A DNA stretch of 64,000 nt, taken from NCBI GenBank assembly GCA_018366495.1, contig JAGZHZ010000003.1, positions 62,001 through 126,000 on the forward strand, read 5' to 3'. The position numbers were made by a program, and so were the translations under genes. Position 1 is the stretch's first letter; each line of letters begins with the position of its first letter. Under the pieces are notes generated by a model, which was given only the letters and a program-made list of their open reading frames with translations, had not been told where the DNA came from and did no database searches. The stretch comes from Clostridiales bacterium (lineage in GTDB: Bacteria > Bacillota > Clostridia > Lachnospirales > Lachnospiraceae). Positions 54,065-63,539 of the stretch are shown piece after piece.

Positions 54065-55968
54065 ATGAAAAAGAAATATTTAAACAAATTTATTGCAGCC
54101 GGTCTTGCTTCCTCTATGTTGTTTGGAAGTCAGATTGTTTCGTTTGCCGCTGAGCCATCAGGCGCCCGTTTCACTGCAAAAGACGGTGTGATTGATGAGC
54201 AGCCCGGAGACGTGTATTCTATGAAATTTTTGTGCGTGCTTTTCGCGATTCAGACGGGGATTCTATCGGGGATTTCAAAGGTGTGGAAGAAATGGTTCCT
54301 TACCTTGCTGATTTAGGAATCACCGGTATCTGGCTGATGCCAATTACGGACTCTAACAGTGAACACGGCTATAATGTCAGAAATTATTATGAAGTAAACA
54401 GCCAGTATGGCACAATGGAAGACTTCCAAAGTATGCTGGATACTTGCCATAAATATGGCATCAAAGTAATTATGGATCTCGTTGTAAACCATTGCGCTTC
54501 TGATAATGTCTGGTTTGAAGAAGCATTAAAAGGACCTGTGCTGGAAGATGGCAGTGAGAATCCTTACTGGGATTATTTCACTTTTGTCCCATCCGACGCA
54601 AAATTTGTAGAAAAGACAGCAGATGAAATCCATCAGGCTGAAATTCTGTATGAACAGGAACATGGCAGTTTGGAAGGTTTTGAAAAAGAATATCCTCTGT
54701 ATGACAATGCCACCCAGGGACCTGATAAAACAGTGTGGAGAGAATCCGAAGAACTTCCAGGATATAAATACATTGGAATCTTCAGCGACAGTATGCCAGA
54801 TCTGAACTATTCCAGTGAAGCGCTTCAGGAAGATATGAAAAATGTGGCAAAATTCTGGCTTGATATGGGAATTGACGGTTTCCGTCTCGATGCGGCACGT
54901 CATATTTTCGGAGATTTCTACTCTAATATTTACAATGACTATATTGCAGAAGAAAATCAGTCTTTCTGGGAAGATTTCCGTTCTGATATTGTCGCAGAAT
55001 ATCCAAATGCTTATCTTGTAGGCGAAGTTTGGGAAAAAAATACCGACAATATGGTACCGTTCATCTCCGAGGGAGCTCTCGACAGTACTTTTGATTTCAA
55101 TCTGGCAAATAAAATCTATGAGGCAGTTTCCAATGAATCTACTGCATACGATCCTTCCGCAGTTGATCCTGAAAATCAGCTTTCACAGGATAACGATTTG
55201 AATATTGTCAGTGATCTTGTCAGCTTCTATAACAAATTTGGTGAAGCTTCCAACTACAATTTCATTGATTGTCCGTTCAGTACAAACCACGATCAGAATC
55301 GTATCATGAGTTTGTTTAAATATCAGTTTGATCCGGAGGCTACTGATATCAACGTAGCAAATCCTCTGAAAGATGAATCTGAACAGCTGATTCTGCGTGA
55401 AGATGCAGACAAAGCTATGGATCATGCTAAAGTCGCTTCCTCTCTTCTTCTGACTATGCCAGGAAGACCGTTTATCTATTACGGCGAAGAAGTGGGATTA
55501 GACGGAGTTAAACCAGACAGCAGCATTCGAGAATGTATGCCTTGGTACGAGGAGCCATTTAATGCAGATGGTTCTGCAAAGGAAGGACTTGCAAACTACG
55601 GCGAGACGCTGTACAGTGTAGGAGGGGAAGCTTCTGTGGAAGCGCAGATTGATCAGCCTGACTCCCTGTACGCTCACTATGAAGAAGTGATTCATGCCCG
55701 CAAACGGATTCCTGCATTGATGAATGGTGATATTGATGAATACAATCTGGATTCTCAGCAGATTATATCTTATATCCGTATGACAGAAGATCAGCGTGTT
55801 CTCGTTGTGGTCAATCTGTCCGGTGAAACACTGACTCAGGAACTTGTACAAGATCCAAATTATGGTTCTTTCCATCGTGTATTATTCCAGTCCTCTCAGG
55901 ATTCCATCAGCCAGCTCAATGACAGCACTTTGACATTGGCTCCTTATTCTATGGTCGTTCTGGAATAG
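54065..55968 (+). pseudogene. Second secreted GH13 alpha-amylase, frameshifted after the signal peptide
   Basis: The first reading frame (54065-54316) starts with GGAGGG and gives a signal peptide (KKKYLNKFIAAGLASSM, cleavage near FAAEPS), then loses homology at residue 52. Homology resumes in another frame from VYYEIFVRAFRDSDG on, and continues to the stop at 55968. Removing the two bases TC at 54218-54219 joins the frames; the joined protein would be about 633 residues. The downstream part keeps the catalytic blocks DLVVNHC, GFRLDAARH, LVGEVWE and STNHDQNR, and YYGEEVGL. The first ATG-like start in the second frame is a GTG at 54232 without a signal peptide. Sequencing error, real loss or slippage are all possible. 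Confidence 0.85.
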
Positions 55969-56056
55969 TAAAATTGTTTTTTTATCGCATTATTGCCAGC
56001 TGCTTACTGCTTATCCGGTAAGCGCTTCAAGACAAATTGAAATTTTTTTAAGACAA

Positions 56057-56105
56057 ATGCCAGAAGACATGGTTCCAAATCCATATCTTCCGGCATTTTC
56101 TGTTT
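56057..56105 (+). terminator. Terminator after the second amylase gene
   Basis: ATGCCAGAAGA (56057-56067) pairs with TCTTCCGGCAT (56086-56096) with one mismatch, then TTTTCTG. It lies 89 bases after the stop. Confidence 0.7.
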
Positions 56106-56203
56106 ATGCAAATTCTATTGATTGCATCTCCTGTGCTTTTATTTCCGCTTTTAAAATTTCATCTTCCGTCTATGACACAATTTTTTTCGCATGTTTTTTA
56201 TGA

Positions 56204-56398
56204 TTACAGTTCTACGGTATCAAATCCCAAATCATCCATTACTTCTTTTGCCAATGCAACCTCTTTTTCAGTACCGTCAATGGTAACGGTCTTATTTTCA
56301 AGAGATACTTCAAATTTTAATCCTTCTCTTTCCATTGCTTTTGTGATTCTCTCTACGCACTTTCCACAATGCATATCTTCTGCTTTTAATACTGTCAT
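56204..56398 (-). CDS. copZ: Copper chaperone-like HMA protein (CopZ)
   Basis: Protein of 64 residues with one heavy-metal-associated domain: MTVLKAEDMHCGKCVERITK contains the CxxC metal site, and the beta-alpha-beta repeat ends in MDDLGFDTVEL. It would carry Cu(I) to the CopA pump in the cytoplasm. AGCAGGAGG precedes ATG 56398. It is the third gene of copA-csoR-copZ. Terminal genes of such operons commonly encode the chaperone. Confidence 0.85.
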   Translation of the reverse strand: MTVLKAEDMHCGKCVERITKAMEREGLKFEVSLENKTVTIDGTEKEVALAKEVMDDLGFDTVEL

Positions 56399-56467
56399 CT
56401 TTTTTTCCTCCTGCTATAATAAGATAAATTTGTTTCTATGGTTAACAACCAATTTGGTTATCCGCCT

Positions 56468-56773
56468 CTACTTCATCATTTTTTGTATGGTATTGCACAA
56501 TTCATCCACAACTTCTTCATCCCCGTCTTTGATTTTTCCTACAACGCAGCTTTTGATGTGATTTGAAAGCAAACATTTATTGAACGCGTTCAGCGCTGAC
56601 TGGATCGCTGATACCTGAGTCAGGATATCTACACAATATCGTTCTTCCTCTACCATCTTTTTGATTCCTCTCACCTGGCCTTCAATTCGATTCAGACGGT
56701 TCATCAGATCTTTGTATTCTGTCATCTCTCGGTGTTTATGTCTTTCACAGTGTTCACAACGTTTTTCTTCCAT
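56468..56773 (-). CDS. csoR: CsoR-family copper-sensing repressor
   Basis: Metal-sensing repressor of 101 residues, all-helical DUF156/CsoR type. Copper ligands are Cys in ERYCVDIL near residue 46, and His and Cys in SNHIKSCVVG near residues 71 and 75. The RLNRIEGQVRGIKKMV helix begins the domain. A Cys/His-rich N-terminal tail (CEHCERHKHRE) is additional. Without copper it would bind the box at 59141-59157 and silence copA. GGAGG precedes ATG 56773. It is 103 bases after copA. Confidence 0.9.
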   Translation of the reverse strand: MEEKRCEHCERHKHREMTEYKDLMNRLNRIEGQVRGIKKMVEEERYCVDILTQVSAIQSALNAFNKCLLSNHIKSCVVGKIKDGDEEVVDELCNTIQKMMK

Positions 56774-56876
56774 TTTTGAATTCCTCCGTTCCTGTCAGTT
56801 CCTCCGATCAGCGGCTAAAACCTTAGACGCGGAAGCTTACAGTTTTTCTGCATCATTTGTAAATTTCTGATCTTTT

Positions 56877-59120
56877 TTATAATTTTACACGTTTCAGACG
56901 CAGCGCATTTCCCACAACAAGCACAGAACTGCATGACATCGCGAAACCTGCTATCATCGGATTTAAAAGAGGACCGCCAAACGCATACAGCAGACCTGCT
57001 GCCACTGGAATGCCTAAAGTATTAAAGATAAATGCCCAAAATAAGTTTTCTTTGATATTGCGGATTGTCAGTTTGCTCAGTCGGATTGCTTTATATACAT
57101 CCATAAGGTCTGACTTCATCAGAACAATATCGCTTGATTCTACTGCGATATCGCTTCCGCTTCCGATTGCGCATCCGATATCTGCCTGAGCAAGCGCTGG
57201 CGCATCATTGATCCCGTCGCCTACCATCATAATTTTCTTTCCTTCTTTTTGCAGATGCTCCACGACAGCCGCCTTATCTCCAGGCAATACTTCCGATACG
57301 ACACGATCCACATGAACCTGGCTTCCAATATATTCTGCAGTCCGTTTGTTGTCTCCTGTCAGCATCACCACCTCTATCCCCATCTTACGGATCTTATCGA
57401 TCGCCTCCACACTTGTATTTTTTATGGTATCAGCAACACTTATAATTCCAGATAACTCTCCATTTTCTACAACGAACATCGGAGTCTGTCCTTTCTGCGC
57501 AATCTCATCGGACGATTTTTTTAATTCTCCCAGTTCAATCTTCTGTTCCTTTACCATACGTTCGTTTCCGATCCAGATTTCTTTTCCGTCGAGCTGTGCA
57601 CGGATTCCGCGTCCTGTCAGACTTTCAAACTGTTCCGGCGCTTTTAATTCCATGCCCTGATTTTTTGCCGCTTCCACAATCGCATTTCCAAGCGGATGTT
57701 CTGAGACTTTCTCACAACACGCTGCAATGCGCAGAAGTTCTTCTTTTGATCCTTTCTTTGTCAGTACTTCGATCACCTTCGGCTTTCCTTCTGTGACGGT
57801 TCCTGTCTTATCCAGTACAACAACTTCTGTTTTATGCGTTATTTCCAGCGCCTCTCCGCTCTTAATTAAAATACCATTGGAAGCGCCCACTCCCGTTCCA
57901 ACCATGATTGCGGTCGGTGTCGCAAGTCCTAATGCACATGGACATGCAATGACAAGAACAGATACAAAAATCGTCAGTACAAAAGATAACGGATGTCCTG
58001 TAAAACTCCAGATCAATGCGGCAAGCAATGCAATTCCCATCACTGTCGGCACAAAATATCCGGCAACTGCATCAGCAAGTTTTGAGATCGGCGCTTTCTT
58101 TCCCTGAGCATCTTCCATCAGTTTTATAATCTTGGCCAGCGTTGTGTCGCTTCCCGTGTGCGTCACTCTGATCTGCATAGCTCCATTATAGTTCATGCTG
58201 CCTCCGATTACCGTATCTCCTTCTTCTTTTTCTACCGGAATACTTTCTCCTGTCAGCATGGACTCGTCCACACTGCTGTTTCCTGAGACAACTTCCCCGT
58301 CAAGCGGAACTTTACTTCCCGGTTTGATCAGAAGAATATCTCCTGTTTTTATTTCTTCCACGGGGATTTCTTTTTCTTCTCCGTCTTTTATGCGGATTGC
58401 CGTATCCGGTGCAAGCTGCATCAATTTCTGAATTGCTTCTGATGTCTTTCCTTTGCTCCGACTCTCCATAAATTTTCCAAGCATCACGAGAGTCACAACG
58501 ACTGCCGCAGATTCAAAATATAAATTGTGTGCATATTCCGGATGGCTCGGAATTAAAATTGTCATAATCAAACTGTATAAAAATGCGCTTCCCGTTCCGA
58601 TTGCCACAAGAGAATCCATATTTGGATGACCATGAAGCAGTGTTTTAAATCCTACAATATAAAACTTTCTGCCGCAGATCAGAACAAGAACCGTTAAAAT
58701 CAGCTGCGCCAGCGCAAAATTCAGAGGGTGCGTTTCCATATTTAAAAACTCTGGAAGCGGCAATGTAAATGGAAGCATATGTCCCATGGAGATGTATAAA
58801 AGCGGCAATGCAAAACAAATACTAAAAATCAGCCTTTTTTTCATCTCATGGTGCGTATGCTCAGACTCTAGTTTTTCCTCTTCTTTTTCTTTTTTTATCT
58901 CTTCTGGAATTTCCAGTTCTGCTCCAAAACCTGCCCGTTCTACTTTTGCAATGATATCTTCCGGTTTCAGTTTTTCCTCGTCATATTCTATTGTCATACG
59001 ATTCGTAGCAAGATTTACCTGACTTTCTTTCACGCCGTCCATCTTTCGTGTCACACGCTCTACAGCGCTGCTGCAGGAAGCACATGTCATTCCCTTAATC
59101 AGATAGCACTCTTTCTTCAT
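56877..59120 (-). CDS. copA: Copper-exporting P1B-type ATPase
   Basis: Copper pump of 747 residues. It has one N-terminal HMA domain (residues 1-68, IKGMTCASCSSAVERV), then transmembrane segments, the actuator LTGESIPVEK, the CPC metal site in IACPCALGLATPTA in segment 6, the phosphorylation site DKTGTVTEGKP, the HP motif region SEHPLGNAIVEAA, and GDGINDAPALAQAD. A late MSCSS motif completes the Cu(I)-type set. It exports Cu(I) to relieve toxicity. It has a consensus promoter with a CsoR-like box downstream. AGGAGG precedes ATG 59120. Confidence 0.95.
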   Translation of the reverse strand: MKKECYLIKGMTCASCSSAVERVTRKMDGVKESQVNLATNRMTIEYDEEKLKPEDIIAKVERAGFGAELEIPEEIKKEKEEEKLESEHTHHEMKKRLIFSICFALPLLYISMGHMLPFTLPLPEFLNMETHPLNFALAQLILTVLVLICGRKFYIVGFKTLLHGHPNMDSLVAIGTGSAFLYSLIMTILIPSHPEYAHNLYFESAAVVVTLVMLGKFMESRSKGKTSEAIQKLMQLAPDTAIRIKDGEEKEIPVEEIKTGDILLIKPGSKVPLDGEVVSGNSSVDESMLTGESIPVEKEEGDTVIGGSMNYNGAMQIRVTHTGSDTTLAKIIKLMEDAQGKKAPISKLADAVAGYFVPTVMGIALLAALIWSFTGHPLSFVLTIFVSVLVIACPCALGLATPTAIMVGTGVGASNGILIKSGEALEITHKTEVVVLDKTGTVTEGKPKVIEVLTKKGSKEELLRIAACCEKVSEHPLGNAIVEAAKNQGMELKAPEQFESLTGRGIRAQLDGKEIWIGNERMVKEQKIELGELKKSSDEIAQKGQTPMFVVENGELSGIISVADTIKNTSVEAIDKIRKMGIEVVMLTGDNKRTAEYIGSQVHVDRVVSEVLPGDKAAVVEHLQKEGKKIMMVGDGINDAPALAQADIGCAIGSGSDIAVESSDIVLMKSDLMDVYKAIRLSKLTIRNIKENLFWAFIFNTLGIPVAAGLLYAFGGPLLNPMIAGFAMSCSSVLVVGNALRLKRVKL

Positions 59121-59140
59121 ACATATTCCCTCCTTTCAGC

Positions 59141-59157
59141 ATACCACTACGGGGTAT
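59141..59157 (-). promoter_or_regulatory. CsoR-like copper operator
   Basis: ATACC (59141-59145), seven bases, GGTAT (59153-59157), the shape of CsoR boxes. It covers the expected start site, seven bases below the -10. Confidence 0.7.
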
Positions 59158-59163
59158 ATGTAT

Positions 59164-59192
59164 ATATTATTCTTCTCTCTGTTTTTTGTCAA
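59164..59192 (-). promoter_or_regulatory. copA-csoR-copZ promoter
   Basis: Minus strand TTGACA (59187-59192), 17 bases, TAATAT (59164-59169). Confidence 0.75.
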
Positions 59193-59248
59193 GTCCCTTT
59201 TTTAGTGAAACAAAATAAGAAATCAAAACACAGATCTCGATTTCTTCC

Positions 59249-59277
59249 TTGAAACTTTTTTCAGAATCCCTTATACT
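59249..59277 (+). promoter_or_regulatory. Promoter for the PHP-HAD operon
   Basis: Plus strand TTGAAA (59249-59254), 17 bases, TATACT (59272-59277), 24 bases before the PHP start. Confidence 0.75.
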
Positions 59278-59300
59278 GTGAACAGAAAGGTGGTTTTTTT

Positions 59301-60161
59301 ATGAGATATGTTGATCTACATGTACATTCAAACTGCTCAGATGGAACATTTTCTCCCTCTGAACTTGTATCGTATGCACTGGAAAAAAATTTATCTGCCT
59401 TTGCACTGACAGATCATGACACAACTGCCGGCCTTTCAGAAGCACTTGCCGCCGCTGAAGGGACAAACCTAGAAGTGATTCCCGGCATTGAATTTTCTAC
59501 TGAGTACCATGGAAAAGATATCCATATCGTTGGTCTTGATATTGCCTATCAATCTGAATTTTTTCAAAGCCAGCTCCAAAATTTTCAGGACTCCAGAGAG
59601 ATACGAAATAAAAAAATGATCGCTAAAATGCAGGAACATCACATTGATATTTCATGGGAAGAAATGAAAAATCTATTTGGCGATGCCGTGTGGACAAGAG
59701 CTCATTTTGCAGAATATCTTCGTCAAAAAGGCTATGTCAGGAATATGGATGACGCTTTTCTTCGTTTTCTTGGGGATCATGCCCCTTGTTTTGTCCCGCG
59801 TGAAAAGGTCTCTCCGGCACAGGCAGTGCGCCTCATCCGCGATACAGGAGGAATCGCTGTTCTGGCCCATCCCATTTTATATCATTTGACAGATGATCAG
59901 CTTAGCGCTCTTATCCGGTCTTTAAAAAAAGAAGGACTGATCGGCATTGAAGCTGTCTATTCTACTTATCTTGGATATCAGGAAGATGAAATGCGTCGTC
60001 TTGCCAGACATCATGATCTTTGCATCTCAGGGGGCAGTGATTTTCATGGCTCCATTAAACCTCTTATTGATCTTGGATGCGGCAGAGGCAATTTAAAGAT
60101 CCCATACGCTTTCTTAGATGCGATGCGTGACCGTCGTACAAAGCGCCATTGCAATCTTTAA
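59301..60161 (+). CDS. PHP-domain phosphoesterase (YciV/TrpH-like)
   Basis: Metal-dependent phosphoesterase of 286 residues. Metal ligands: DLHVHSNCSDGTF at the N-terminus, LTDHDTTAGL near residue 38, GIEFST, IAVLAHPIL near residue 195, and GGSDFHGSIKP near 248. The inserted region (residues 95-170) is of the YciV type. The family acts on nucleoside 3',5'-bisphosphates or trims 5' ends of RNA. AAAGGTGG precedes ATG 59301. It is followed by a small protein gene 32 bases later. Confidence 0.86.
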   Translation: MRYVDLHVHSNCSDGTFSPSELVSYALEKNLSAFALTDHDTTAGLSEALAAAEGTNLEVIPGIEFSTEYHGKDIHIVGLDIAYQSEFFQSQLQNFQDSREIRNKKMIAKMQEHHIDISWEEMKNLFGDAVWTRAHFAEYLRQKGYVRNMDDAFLRFLGDHAPCFVPREKVSPAQAVRLIRDTGGIAVLAHPILYHLTDDQLSALIRSLKKEGLIGIEAVYSTYLGYQEDEMRRLARHHDLCISGGSDFHGSIKPLIDLGCGRGNLKIPYAFLDAMRDRRTKRHCNL

Positions 60162-60193
60162 TAAAAACAAAAACAGAAAGGATACATACTTAT

Positions 60194-60403
60194 ATGACAT
60201 TCAGAGAACAATTTATGGCTGGAATGATTGAATTTGATGAAATTTTTGACTATACGGAAGACTGGAATTTCAGTGATGAGATCTGTACGCTCCGTGAATA
60301 CCTTGGTCTGACAGAGGAAGAGGAAGATATCTGGGTCAGCCAAAGTGATGACGCCTTGGAGGCATTTATGACAAGGGAAAAAAGCGAGGCGGAAAAAGAA
60401 TGA
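60194..60403 (+). CDS. Small acidic protein of unknown function
   Basis: Protein of 69 residues, rich in Glu and Asp (MTFREQFMAGMIEFDEIFD, then CTLREYLGLTEEEEDIWVS). No signal peptide or membrane segment. I have seen similar short acidic ORFs in related genomes but know no function. GAAAGGA precedes ATG 60194. Its stop overlaps the start of the HAD gene in ATGA at 60400, so the two are translationally coupled. Confidence 0.7.
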   Translation: MTFREQFMAGMIEFDEIFDYTEDWNFSDEICTLREYLGLTEEEEDIWVSQSDDALEAFMTREKSEAEKE

Positions 60404-61245
60404 CCTCATTGAAAAACAACACCAAAATTTTATTTACCGATCTGGACGGCACTCTTTTTGATGATCAGAAACAGATTTGTCCGGAAAACCGCAGTGCGAT
60501 TCGACGTGCCCTCCTTGCCGGTCATAAGATTGTCATCACAACAGGACGTCCTCTGTTCAGTGCCAAAAAGCTGTGTGAAGAACTGCAGCTGACAGAGAAA
60601 GGCTGTTACTGCATCTGCTTCAACGGTGCTGTAATCTATGATTGTTTTTCGCAGAAAGCAGTCTATGAGAAAACGCTTTCTCACGAGTCCGTTCGCCGTC
60701 TTATGGATGAAGCTCAAAAAGCGCATCTCCACTCCCAGACATATTCTGACACTCATGTGATATCTGAGCTGTCAAATCAGGATTTTGATCAATATGCTTC
60801 CATCTGCCGTGTGGAGCATAAAACGGTCCCTGACGTTTTAAGAGAATTAGGTCCAAAACAGCCTGCAAAGGTTCTGTTAATTGGAAATCATGAACAATTA
60901 GAACAGTTTCGCATCCACACGCTTTCATGGAGAGAGGGAACGATAGATGCCCTGTTTTCTTGTGACCGCTATCTGGAGTTTGTTCCCAAAGGTGTCTCAA
61001 AGGGAAATGCCATTCAAATTTTATGTGACCTTTTAGGAATTCCTCTTTCTTCATCTATTGCGGCTGGGGATGCAGAAAATGATATTTCTATGATTCAGAC
61101 AGCCCATATCGGGGCTGTCATGGCAAATGCCTCTGAAAAAATAAAAACTTACGGCAACTATGTGACTTCCCGTGACAACAATCATGGCGGAATTGCAGAA
61201 ATTATCGAACGTTTTATGCTGCAGGAGGATTCCATTTTAATATAA
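60400..61245 (+). CDS. Cof-type HAD-IIB phosphatase
   Basis: HAD hydrolase of 281 residues. Motif I is ILFTDLDGTLFDDQ, motif II VITTGRPLFSAK, and motif IV is AAGDAENDISMIQTAH. The cap lies between residues 85 and 195. It would dephosphorylate a sugar phosphate or cofactor in the cytoplasm; the substrate is unknown. It is the last gene of the PHP-small protein-HAD operon and is closed by a strong terminator. A second HAD-IIB gene lies at 37021-37815 on the other strand. Confidence 0.88.
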   Translation: MTSLKNNTKILFTDLDGTLFDDQKQICPENRSAIRRALLAGHKIVITTGRPLFSAKKLCEELQLTEKGCYCICFNGAVIYDCFSQKAVYEKTLSHESVRRLMDEAQKAHLHSQTYSDTHVISELSNQDFDQYASICRVEHKTVPDVLRELGPKQPAKVLLIGNHEQLEQFRIHTLSWREGTIDALFSCDRYLEFVPKGVSKGNAIQILCDLLGIPLSSSIAAGDAENDISMIQTAHIGAVMANASEKIKTYGNYVTSRDNNHGGIAEIIERFMLQEDSILI

Positions 61246-61294
61246 TCTTCCCTTCTGGTATAATATAGTATATTATATTATGTAATCTATTCTG

Positions 61295-61350
61295 AAAAAA
61301 GCTTCTTCTCAAAACAATCATCGACTGTTTTTCTGAAGAAGCTTTTTTTA
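61295..61350. terminator. Bidirectional terminator between the HAD and ppk genes
   Basis: AAAAAAGCTTCTTC (61295-61308) pairs with GAAGAAGCTTTTTT (61335-61348), with A- and T-runs on both sides. Both convergent genes end within 50 bases. Confidence 0.9.
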
Positions 61351-61389
61351 TCTTGTCTTTATATTATACATACATCTCAGACTTTTTTA

Positions 61390-63522
61390 TCATTCTTCGT
61401 CAATAGGCTCTGCCGGTATAAAAATTCTGTTTTTTACAGGATCACGCGGCACTTTTGCTCGTTCAACAGCCTCTTTGCAAAAATAATTCTGAGAGTCTAA
61501 CAATACTTTTCCTCTCTTATCCTGTTTTACATAGCGATTATCTGGCTGAAGAATGTGCGCCTTGACATTATCCTCCAGCTGAATTTTTAAGATATGGAAA
61601 ACTTCCTTCTTCAGTCTCTCACATTCTACCGGGAATAAAATCTCTACACGTTTGTCTAAATTTCTCGGCATCCAGTCCGCACTGCCCATATAAATCTCTT
61701 CCATTCCATTGTTCAGGAAATAAAAAATACGGCTATGTTCCAAGAAGTTTCCTACAATAGAGCGGACAGTGATATTTTCGCTGACTCCCGGAATTCCTAC
61801 TTTCAGACAGCAGATTCCTCTTACAATCAGTTCAATCTTTACTCCTGCTGCGGATGCTTCATATAATGTCGCAATGATATTCTGATCGCACAGAGAATTC
61901 ATCTTTGCAATGATATGAGCTGGTTTTCCCTCTCTCGCATTCTGTGTCTCCCTTTGAATCAATCTGATAAATTTATTTCTCAGCCAGATTGGAGCTACCA
62001 CAAGACGATTCCACCGTTTCGGCTCTGAATATCCAGAAAGCATATTGAATACAGCCGTTGCATCCTCCCCGATCGGTTCAGAACACGTCAAAATTCCGCA
62101 GTCTGTATACAATTTTGCCGTAGAATCATTATAGTTTCCTGTTCCAAGGTGAACATAACGACGAATTCCATCTTCTTCCCTTCTGACCACAAGTGTAATC
62201 TTACTGTGGGTTTTCAGACCAACAAGGCCGTAGATAACGTGGCATCCCGCCTTCTCCAGCATCTTTGCCCAGACGATATTATTTTCTTCATCAAATCTGG
62301 CTTTTAATTCTACCAGCACAGAGACCTGTTTTCCATTTTCAGCCGCATGGGCAAGTGCCGCAATGATCGGTGAATTTCCGCTGACACGATATAAAGTCTG
62401 TTTGATCGCCAGCACATCCGGATCTTTTGCCGCCTGACGTACAAAATCCACAACCGGATCAAATGTCATATATGGATGATGCAGCAAAATATCTCCTTTT
62501 CGTATCTGAGAAAAGATATCTCCTCCATCCATCATATCCGGCACAGGCTGGGGAATGTATGGTTTGTATTTATACTGCTCATATCCCGGCAATCCATACA
62601 TTTTCATTAAAAATGTAAGATCCAGAGGTCCATTGATCTTAAAAATACCTTCTTCTTTAATATCAAACTCTTTTTTCAGGATCTTCAGAAGTTTTGAGTC
62701 CATTTTGTCTTCAATTTCCAGTCGGATAACCTCTCCCCACTGTCTTTTTTTCAGCTGTTTCTGAATTTCTTTTAAGAGATCGGCGGCCTCGTCTTCATCA
62801 ATCGTAAGATCTGCATTTCTCATAATCCGATATGGATGTGCGCAGACTACATCGTAATTTAAAAACAGCTTTCCAATATTGCGCTCAATCACTTCCTCCA
62901 GCAGAATTACTTTCTTTTTACCCGGTTCTTTCTCTGGAAGTACAACAATGCGGGGCAGTACACTCGGAACCTGCACCGTTGCAAATTCCGTCTTTGTCTT
63001 TCCCTCTTTTTTTCGGATCAGTGCGCCGATATTGAGCGTCTTATTTCGAATCAGAGGAAATGGTCTCGAAGAATCCATTGCCATCGGTGTCAGAACGGGA
63101 TAGACATTTTCTTCAAAATACTGATCCACAAACTGCGCCTCATCTTTCTTCAGATCTTCATGTGCTGTAATCAGCGTCATCCCCACCTGCTTTAAAGCCG
63201 GCAAGATAGAGCGGTTATAAGTAGAATACTGTAAATTTACAAGATCATGTGCCTCCGCTGTGATCTGCGTCAGCTGTTCTGAGGCTGTCATTCCTGCTAT
63301 ATCCTTCTTCGTATATCCCGCATGTACCATATCTTTTAAAGATGCAACACGAATCATAAAAAACTCATCCAGATTTGATGATGTGATGCTTAAAAATTTT
63401 AATCTCTCAAAAAGCGGCAGACTTTTATCCCGCGCTTCACTTAGAACACGGGCATTAAAACTAAGCCAGCTCGATTCCCTGTTTGTATAGTATACAGGGT
63501 TTGTAAAATCCATTTCTCCCAT
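61390..63522 (-). CDS. ppk: Polyphosphate kinase 1
   Basis: PPK1 of 710 residues builds polyphosphate from ATP. The N-domain has NRESSWLSFNARVLSEA and SNLDEFFMIRVASL. The phospholipase-D-like catalytic part has VYGLVGLKTHSKITLVVR, whose His is the phosphorylated residue, and RRYVHLGTGNYNDSTAKLYTD; MGSADWMPRNLDKRVE is a late block. ATG 63522 has GGGAGG well spaced; TTG 63537 lies ahead in frame. It starts 17 bases after the ppx stop, so synthesis and degradation genes are coupled in one operon. Confidence 0.95.
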   Translation of the reverse strand: MGEMDFTNPVYYTNRESSWLSFNARVLSEARDKSLPLFERLKFLSITSSNLDEFFMIRVASLKDMVHAGYTKKDIAGMTASEQLTQITAEAHDLVNLQYSTYNRSILPALKQVGMTLITAHEDLKKDEAQFVDQYFEENVYPVLTPMAMDSSRPFPLIRNKTLNIGALIRKKEGKTKTEFATVQVPSVLPRIVVLPEKEPGKKKVILLEEVIERNIGKLFLNYDVVCAHPYRIMRNADLTIDEDEAADLLKEIQKQLKKRQWGEVIRLEIEDKMDSKLLKILKKEFDIKEEGIFKINGPLDLTFLMKMYGLPGYEQYKYKPYIPQPVPDMMDGGDIFSQIRKGDILLHHPYMTFDPVVDFVRQAAKDPDVLAIKQTLYRVSGNSPIIAALAHAAENGKQVSVLVELKARFDEENNIVWAKMLEKAGCHVIYGLVGLKTHSKITLVVRREEDGIRRYVHLGTGNYNDSTAKLYTDCGILTCSEPIGEDATAVFNMLSGYSEPKRWNRLVVAPIWLRNKFIRLIQRETQNAREGKPAHIIAKMNSLCDQNIIATLYEASAAGVKIELIVRGICCLKVGIPGVSENITVRSIVGNFLEHSRIFYFLNNGMEEIYMGSADWMPRNLDKRVEILFPVECERLKKEVFHILKIQLEDNVKAHILQPDNRYVKQDKRGKVLLDSQNYFCKEAVERAKVPRDPVKNRIFIPAEPIDEE

Positions 63523-63539
63523 TTCTTTTCCTCCCAAAA

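Noticed and set aside
56106..56561. Plus-strand open frame of 151 codons across the copZ-csoR region
   Set aside because: It is antisense to copZ and csoR, both with clear family motifs, and has no ribosome binding site.
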